From an uncultured Bacteroidales bacterium (GTDB lineage Bacteria > Bacteroidota > Bacteroidia > Bacteroidales > UBA932), in contig CAJOHX010000009.1 of the NCBI GenBank assembly GCA_905234475.1, positions 1-52,904 on the forward strand: 52,904 nucleotides of DNA. The letters run 5' to 3'. Each line of letters starts with the position of its first letter. Within the stretch, counting starts at the first letter, position 1. A program made the position numbers and the translations under genes. A model generated the notes under the pieces. That model saw nothing but the letters and a program-made list of their open reading frames with translations. It made no database searches and had not been told where the DNA came from. Positions 49,150-52,904 of the stretch are shown one piece after another.

Positions 49150-50538
49150 ATGGACCACTTTTTCGATACGATCTGCGCTCCGGCGACATCCGTCGGTTCC
49201 GGCGCCGTGTCCCTGATCCGCATCAGCGGACCGGAGGCCTTGTCCGTGGTGGACCGCGTGGTGCGTTTCCGTGCCGGCACGGCAGCGGAATCCCCCGGCT
49301 ACAGCCTGAAATTCGGGGAGATAGCCGGCCTGGACGAGGTTCTGGTGTCGCTGTTCCGCGCGCCGCATTCCTACACGGGCGAGGATGCCGCCGAGATCTG
49401 CTGCCACGCCTCCCCTTTCATCGTCAGCTCGCTGCTGGACAAGCTGACGGAGGCCGGCTGCCGTCTCGCCGAGCCCGGCGAATTCACCCGGCGGGCATTT
49501 ATCAACGGCAAAATGGATCTGGCGCAGGCAGAGGCGGTTGCGGACGTTATCGCTGCCTCTTCCGCCGCGCAGCACCGTGTGGCGATGAACCAGCTGCGCG
49601 GCGGCTATTCCGCGGAGCTTCGTGACCTTCGCAAACAGCTCCTGGAGCTCACCGCCCTGATGGAGCTGGAGCTGGATTTCAGCGAAGAAGAAGTGGAGTT
49701 TGCGGACCGCTCACGCCTGCGGGGCCTGCTGGACACCGCCTGTTCGCATTGCCGCCAGCTGGCGGAGTCTTTCCGGCTGGGTAACGCCATCCGCAACGGC
49801 GTGCCGGTCGCCATCGTGGGCGCGCCCAACAGCGGCAAGAGCACCCTTTTGAATGCACTTTTACGGGACGACCGTGCCATTGTGTCCGACGTTCCCGGCA
49901 CCACGCGGGACACGGTCGAAGAGACCTGCGTGATCGACGGCGTGCTGTTCCGCTTCATCGACACCGCCGGCATCCGCGCCTCCGAAGATGAGGTGGAGCG
50001 GCTCGGCATCGAGCGGACCTTCCGGAAGATCTCAGAGGCAGAGATCGTGCTGGGCGTGATTGATGCTACCGATGCGCAAGAGGCTGTGGATAAAGCTGTT
50101 GAGATGATTACTGGCAAGGTGGACCAGACCCATCAAAAGCTCATTTTGCTGGCCAATAAGATCGACCTTCGTTCCGGAGATGTTAGTCAATTCAGTCCCA
50201 GTTCGTCATTCGCCGGCTTGACCGGCGAATCCCCCGCCTTCCCCATCTCCGCCAAGACCGGCCAGGGCCTCGACGAGTTGCGCTCCGCGCTGGTCGCGCG
50301 CGCCGGCGTGGCCTTCGTCAGCGGCACCCTGGTGACCAACGCCCGCCATGCGGCCGCCCTGCGCGCCGCCGCCGACTCACTTCGCACCGTCAGCGACGGC
50401 CTCGACCGCGGCCTCCCCAATGATCTCCTCGCGGAGGACCTCCGCTCCGCCCTCGCCTCCCTCGGCACCATCACCGGCGAAATCACCACCGACGAAGTCC
50501 TCGGCGAGATCTTCAGCCGCTTCTGTATAGGGAAGTGA
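49150..50538 (+). CDS. mnmE: tRNA modification GTPase MnmE with repeat-encoded insert
   Basis: 462 residues. The N-terminal formyl-THF-binding domain (TICAPATSVGSGAVSLIRIS, SYTGEDAAEICCHASPFIVS), helical domain, and G domain with G1 GAPNSGKST (224-232), G2 TTRD, G3 DTAGIR (271-276), G4 NKID (336-339) and G5 ISAK (366-369) are present. The C-terminal FCIGK motif with catalytic Cys is intact. With MnmG it installs the 5-aminomethyl-type modification on U34 of tRNAs. Residues about 352-362 (SSFAGLTGESP) are encoded by an interspersed repeat, inserted in the short loop between G4 and G5, which contacts the guanine base. It may tolerate this as a surface loop. Confidence 0.95.
   Translation: MDHFFDTICAPATSVGSGAVSLIRISGPEALSVVDRVVRFRAGTAAESPGYSLKFGEIAGLDEVLVSLFRAPHSYTGEDAAEICCHASPFIVSSLLDKLTEAGCRLAEPGEFTRRAFINGKMDLAQAEAVADVIAASSAAQHRVAMNQLRGGYSAELRDLRKQLLELTALMELELDFSEEEVEFADRSRLRGLLDTACSHCRQLAESFRLGNAIRNGVPVAIVGAPNSGKSTLLNALLRDDRAIVSDVPGTTRDTVEETCVIDGVLFRFIDTAGIRASEDEVERLGIERTFRKISEAEIVLGVIDATDAQEAVDKAVEMITGKVDQTHQKLILLANKIDLRSGDVSQFSPSSSFAGLTGESPAFPISAKTGQGLDELRSALVARAGVAFVSGTLVTNARHAAALRAAADSLRTVSDGLDRGLPNDLLAEDLRSALASLGTITGEITTDEVLGEIFSRFCIGK
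50204..50234 (-). repeat. Interspersed palindromic repeat, copy 15, in frame within mnmE
   Basis: CGTCATTCGCCGGC then TTGACCGGCGAATCCCC; encodes SSFAGLTGESP of MnmE in frame. Confidence 0.92.
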
Positions 50539-50584
50539 CAACCTCACGGTTTTTCGGTAGTATTCTTGATATCCTTAAGCTGAA

Positions 50585-51346
50585 TCATATCTCGAGAATT
50601 CTTCCCGGGCAGAAATCCGCCCCTTCTCCAGCATGGTTTACATATCCTAATTGGTTGCAGAGTATCCTTGTTTTGCCAATGGTCCTGTCAATATTTGTGT
50701 GGGAATGCCCATAAATCCATGCGTCGATGTTCCTGTGTTCAATGTATTTATCAAGGTTAGCACAAAATGCGTCGGTTAGTGGAGAATCCAGATGATTCGG
50801 GGCAACGCAACTTCTTGCGGGAACGTGATGAGACACAACAATCTTGTGTTTTTCATCCAATTCCAGCCCCCTGTCAAGAAAGTCAAGGCATTTCATATGC
50901 AGGGAGTTTATGTCATCAGGTATCAATAATCGCTTCCCGCATTTAATTCTATAGTAATCATTTAGTGACCTTCTAACAATATCCTTATTGGGATTTGTGA
51001 TGACTGACCACAGTGTTGTCAGGAAAAGGGCAACGTCTCCAATCCTTACAGCTTGATTTTGAAAGTAACCCACATTGTTTCTCAGCATCCAGTGCCACGA
51101 GTCCCCTCGTTCATGAATATCGCTATAGTTGTAGTACTCATGATTTCCAGGTACAATTAGGGTATATTGAAAATGATCTGCGCACCAATCCCAAAATTGT
51201 AAGTGGGTTATAGAAGAATTGTCCAGATTGTAGATATCTCCGGCAAGGACCAGTATTTCCCCGACTACAGGTAGAGGATTGCTCTTAATGTAATTCATAT
51301 TCTCCCGCAACTCCAGATGCAGGTCGGATGCGTATTGTATCTTCAT
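50585..51346 (-). CDS. Calcineurin-like metallophosphoesterase
   Basis: 253 residues. All metal-binding motifs are present: YASDLHLE (5-12, DxH), LVLAGDIYNL (GD), VPGNHEYY (GNHE), IVVSHHVPAR (about 169-178) and IYGHSHTNID (GHSH, about 212-221). It is predicted cytosolic, with no signal peptide. Substrate (nucleotide, nucleic acid or protein) is not determined. Codon use is AT-rich and unlike the neighbouring mnmE, pointing to horizontal acquisition. Its ATG overlaps the TGA of a 31-residue gene, and it is last in an apparent three-gene cassette. Confidence 0.9.
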   Translation of the reverse strand: MKIQYASDLHLELRENMNYIKSNPLPVVGEILVLAGDIYNLDNSSITHLQFWDWCADHFQYTLIVPGNHEYYNYSDIHERGDSWHWMLRNNVGYFQNQAVRIGDVALFLTTLWSVITNPNKDIVRRSLNDYYRIKCGKRLLIPDDINSLHMKCLDFLDRGLELDEKHKIVVSHHVPARSCVAPNHLDSPLTDAFCANLDKYIEHRNIDAWIYGHSHTNIDRTIGKTRILCNQLGYVNHAGEGADFCPGRILEI

Positions 51347-51438
51347 AATTCCTGATTATTTGGCTCATATTTGGCAAGCTCTTGATTGATTTTATTGACC
51401 TTATCCATAATATTCCCAGGGGCCATTATTGTAGACAT
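51343..51438 (-). CDS. 31-residue small protein coupled to the metallophosphoesterase
   Basis: The frame from ATG 51438 reads MSTIMAPGNIMDKVNKINQE then LAKYEPNNQEL, stop at 51343-51345. It ends in an ATGA overlap with the metallophosphoesterase start and begins 9 nt after the upstream coiled-coil gene. The helix-favouring composition (MDKVNKINQELAKYE) suggests a short helix that could pair with the coiled-coil protein. Shortness means it could be chance, but the exact 4-nt overlap supports translation. Confidence 0.5.
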   Translation of the reverse strand: MSTIMAPGNIMDKVNKINQELAKYEPNNQEL

Positions 51439-51447
51439 GACTTCATT

Positions 51448-51990
51448 TCAGCATTTGGTATATATCAGTTCAAAGCGTTCTGAATTGGAATTATTATCAA
51501 GAATTCCTTGTAGAAACCTAAATTCGGAGCAATAAAATTTCAGTTCTTCCAATTCCTCCTGGCATTCCTCTATACTGCGTTTACAATCAAAGATATCTTC
51601 CTCAATCTTATCATATAGATCAGCATTTGCCCTGACAATCCTTGCCTCATAGCACTCTATATCCTCTTTTCTGTCAGAAATAATACTCTCATAAGAAGAG
51701 ATCTCTTCATTATAGAAGTCAATGATTTCCTTCAGCAGGTCTTTTGTCAATGGTTTGGGATCTGGCGACCATGGCAAGACTTTTAGTCGTCTGCTGGGCG
51801 TAGTTGTAAGATAAAATAATTCACAACCAAATGTTTCCCCTACTGTGTCATTGTAAGTTTGAACCTCCTGATAAAAAGCTTGTATTTCTTCTTCACTTTT
51901 GCCTTCAAGTTCCTCTGCCGTTGGGTTGTCACGAAAAGACAAAAGCGCAGCTGCTTTCTCTCTTAAGTATACTGATGTATATTCACTCAT
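51448..51990 (-). CDS. Coiled-coil protein of unknown function
   Basis: 180 residues. The N-terminus has VYLREKAAALLSFRDNPTAE, then an alpha/beta-like stretch with FGCELFYLTTTPSRRLKVLP. The C-terminal half (about 80-165) is a long charged coiled coil (LLKEIIDFYNEEISSYESII, RKEDIECYEARIVRANADLY, IEEDIFDCKRSIEECQEELE). No signal or membrane part. AT-rich like its neighbours. I recognise no family. It opens a unit with the 31-residue gene and the metallophosphoesterase. Confidence 0.75.
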   Translation of the reverse strand: MSEYTSVYLREKAAALLSFRDNPTAEELEGKSEEEIQAFYQEVQTYNDTVGETFGCELFYLTTTPSRRLKVLPWSPDPKPLTKDLLKEIIDFYNEEISSYESIISDRKEDIECYEARIVRANADLYDKIEEDIFDCKRSIEECQEELEELKFYCSEFRFLQGILDNNSNSERFELIYTKC

Positions 51991-52018
51991 GATGTTGTGT
52001 TTAATGTAATTTCTTTGC

Positions 52019-52026
52019 CAAAACTA
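52019..52026 (-). promoter_or_regulatory. -7 promoter box TAGTTTTG
   Basis: TAnnTTTG match on the minus strand, 28 nt before the coiled-coil gene ATG at 51990. Lies in a low-GC intergenic stretch shared with the divergent HTH gene. Confidence 0.55.
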
Positions 52027-52091
52027 TCCTTATTCAGTCAGTTTTGCAAATTTTCTTACGTCAAACGTATTAAAATAGTTAAATTATTCAT

Positions 52092-52099
52092 TATCTTCG
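52092..52099 (+). promoter_or_regulatory. -7 box-like TATCTTCG (HTH gene)
   Basis: Seven of eight match to TAnnTTTG, 12 nt before the HTH gene ATG at 52112. Confidence 0.4.
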
Positions 52100-52111
52100 C
52101 AGGACTAATAC

Positions 52112-52579
52112 ATGAAACGTATGGACATCACACGAATAGAACGGAGATTATTCCTCTCGGATATCAATTCAGAGATGCTTGAAAAAAGAATCACCCAGAA
52201 AGAACTGGGCAAATATCTCGGGATACGGCAGAGTCAACTTTCATTGTGGCTAAGCGGCAATACGGGGATGAGTTTGGATAATCTTATCCGCATCTCAAAT
52301 GCAGTCAAGAACTGGGAGACGAGAGATTTTCAGATATTGAACGAGCCCTCACTTGAGTATGGTGAACCACAACCGAGTCTATGCTTCCTCATCAGAAAGC
52401 ACCTTAAGCAACATGGAATTGCTCAGAAAACGCTTGCTGCTAGGGTGGGAACAAGTCAGTCAAGGATAAGCGAATACATACGTGGTGCGGTCGTTCCCTC
52501 CCTCGGAGTCGCTGCGCGCATCTGCAAAGAACTGCAGATTGATCCAAAGCTTTTTATCGATGCCTGCTGCCGATTATAG
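52112..52579 (+). CDS. Double helix-turn-helix (XRE-type) regulator
   Basis: 155 residues with two Cro/CI-type HTH units: ITQKELGKYLGIRQSQLSLW (about 27-46) and IAQKTLAARVGTSQSRISEY (about 103-122), each with the Q-x3-LA-x-x-G-x-S/T-x-x-x-I-S spacing. No sensor domain. The arrangement suggests that one protein covers two half-sites or regulates two promoters. It is divergent from the coiled-coil/metallophosphoesterase unit and upstream of a RhuM gene, so it is the natural regulator of this accessory cassette (inference). Confidence 0.85.
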   Translation: MKRMDITRIERRLFLSDINSEMLEKRITQKELGKYLGIRQSQLSLWLSGNTGMSLDNLIRISNAVKNWETRDFQILNEPSLEYGEPQPSLCFLIRKHLKQHGIAQKTLAARVGTSQSRISEYIRGAVVPSLGVAARICKELQIDPKLFIDACCRL

Positions 52580-52588
52580 CAAAACTCG

Positions 52589-52657
52589 TTTGAAAAAATC
52601 GAAGCCAAGAACACCGCCGAAATGCTCTCAAAGGCCCGCGAGGCCGGGATGCTGTAG
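52589..52657 (+). pseudogene. Short C-terminal-like fragment
   Basis: A reading frame in the gap between the HTH gene and the RhuM start gives FEKIEAKNTAEMLSKAREAG then ML-stop. The composition is protein-like but there is no start codon in context, so it looks like the end of a gene lost by deletion. Origin unknown. Confidence 0.3.
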
Positions 52658-52721
52658 CGACTCTTTCCCTTCCCATCTCGGAATTCTCTGGTATCCTGCT
52701 TTCATTTCCGAACGAATGAAG

Positions 52722-52729
52722 TATCTTTG
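52722..52729 (+). promoter_or_regulatory. -7 promoter box TATCTTTG (rhuM)
   Basis: Perfect TAnnTTTG, 23 nt before the ATG at 52753. Confidence 0.6.
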
Positions 52730-52752
52730 TAATTGTTTGAATGAATGGAACT

Positions 52753-52904
52753 ATGGAAGAGAGAAACGACATAGTAATCTACAAGTCCGAAGACGGGCTG
52801 GTCATGATGGAAGCGATGGTCGACCCTGCGAATGAAACTATATGGGCGAATCAGAAGGCAATCGCGGCGTTGTTTGGCGTTACGGTTCCTAACATCTCAT
52901 ACCA
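52753..52904 (+). CDS. rhuM: RhuM-family protein (3' end outside window)
   Basis: The first 50 residues read MEERNDIVIYKSEDGLVMME, then AMVDPANETIWANQKAIAAL and FGVTVPNISY, and the frame is open to the window edge. The ETIWANQKAIAALFGVTVPNI block is the N-terminal RhuM (virulence protein / toxin Fic-associated) signature, normally ETVWLTQxQMAxLFxV. The full length is usually about 330 residues. RhuM proteins are frequently found in mobile and defence-related gene clusters; the function is not established. Own -7 box at 52722. Confidence 0.85.
   Translation, partial: MEERNDIVIYKSEDGLVMMEAMVDPANETIWANQKAIAALFGVTVPNISY

Overview
The window is a stretch of Bacteroidota chromosome, most likely from a high-GC member of the order Bacteroidales. 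The evidence is the recurring TAnnTTTG promoter -7 element, weak Shine-Dalgarno signals, a split glycine decarboxylase (gcvPA/gcvPB), Rho with a long disordered N-terminal insert, a SusC-type TonB plug fragment, and GH27 and GH29 glycosidases with signal peptides. Family or genus cannot be fixed from the sequence alone. Most of the window is GC-rich core genome. Two stretches look different: about 0.3-0.95 kb (a decayed gene) and 50.6-52.9 kb (AT-rich accessory genes).

Layout. 0-1 kb: a partial coiled-coil gene on the minus strand behind a palindromic operator, then a decayed accessory gene. 1.2-9 kb: YhfC-type membrane protease, tandem DUF6935-like proteins, aquaporin, HerA-like DUF853 ATPase, M23 lipoprotein, TrmO and GH27 alpha-galactosidase. 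9-16 kb, minus strand: a compact seven-gene run (unknown gene, gcvT, gcvH, gcvPA, gcvPB, DUF5715-like M15-like lipoprotein, histidine acid phosphatase). 16-24.6 kb: arginase-like protein, TonB-C lipoprotein, CstA, EttA, a truncated acyltransferase, GH29 fucosidase, WYL regulator, a small gene behind the same palindromic operator as the first gene, and free-Met-R-sulfoxide reductase. 24.5-27.5 kb: SDR enzyme, porin, Gly/Met-rich exported protein, tRNA-Cys. 27.5-34.8 kb: orphan TonB plug lipoprotein with HAD phosphatase, ftsH-cdsA-psd, birA, dnaA-rpe. 35-49 kb: amidase and LptD (divergent), rho, a nucleobase salvage operon (PRTase-codB-upp), uridine-kinase-like protein, C_GCAxxG_C_C protein, NifU-like with a frameshifted GGGtGRT gene, DUF362. 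49-52.9 kb: mnmE, then an AT-rich cassette (coiled-coil protein, 31-aa protein, metallophosphoesterase), a double-HTH regulator and the start of a RhuM gene.

The most unusual feature is a family of short interspersed palindromic repeats. They have conserved ends (GAGATT ... AATGAC) and a variable self-complementary core, with about 15 copies in 53 kb. Many lie inside genes or form gene ends: within mnmE between the G4 and G5 motifs, within the GH29 gene, as the C-terminal tail of FtsH, as the n-region of a lipoprotein signal peptide, and as the last codons plus stop of two more genes. A different palindrome sits in frame in gcvPB. This resembles in principle the in-frame palindromic elements known from Rickettsia. 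A second notable signal is a 19-bp inverted repeat with identical spacing to a -7 box in front of two small unrelated-looking genes about 23.6 kb apart.
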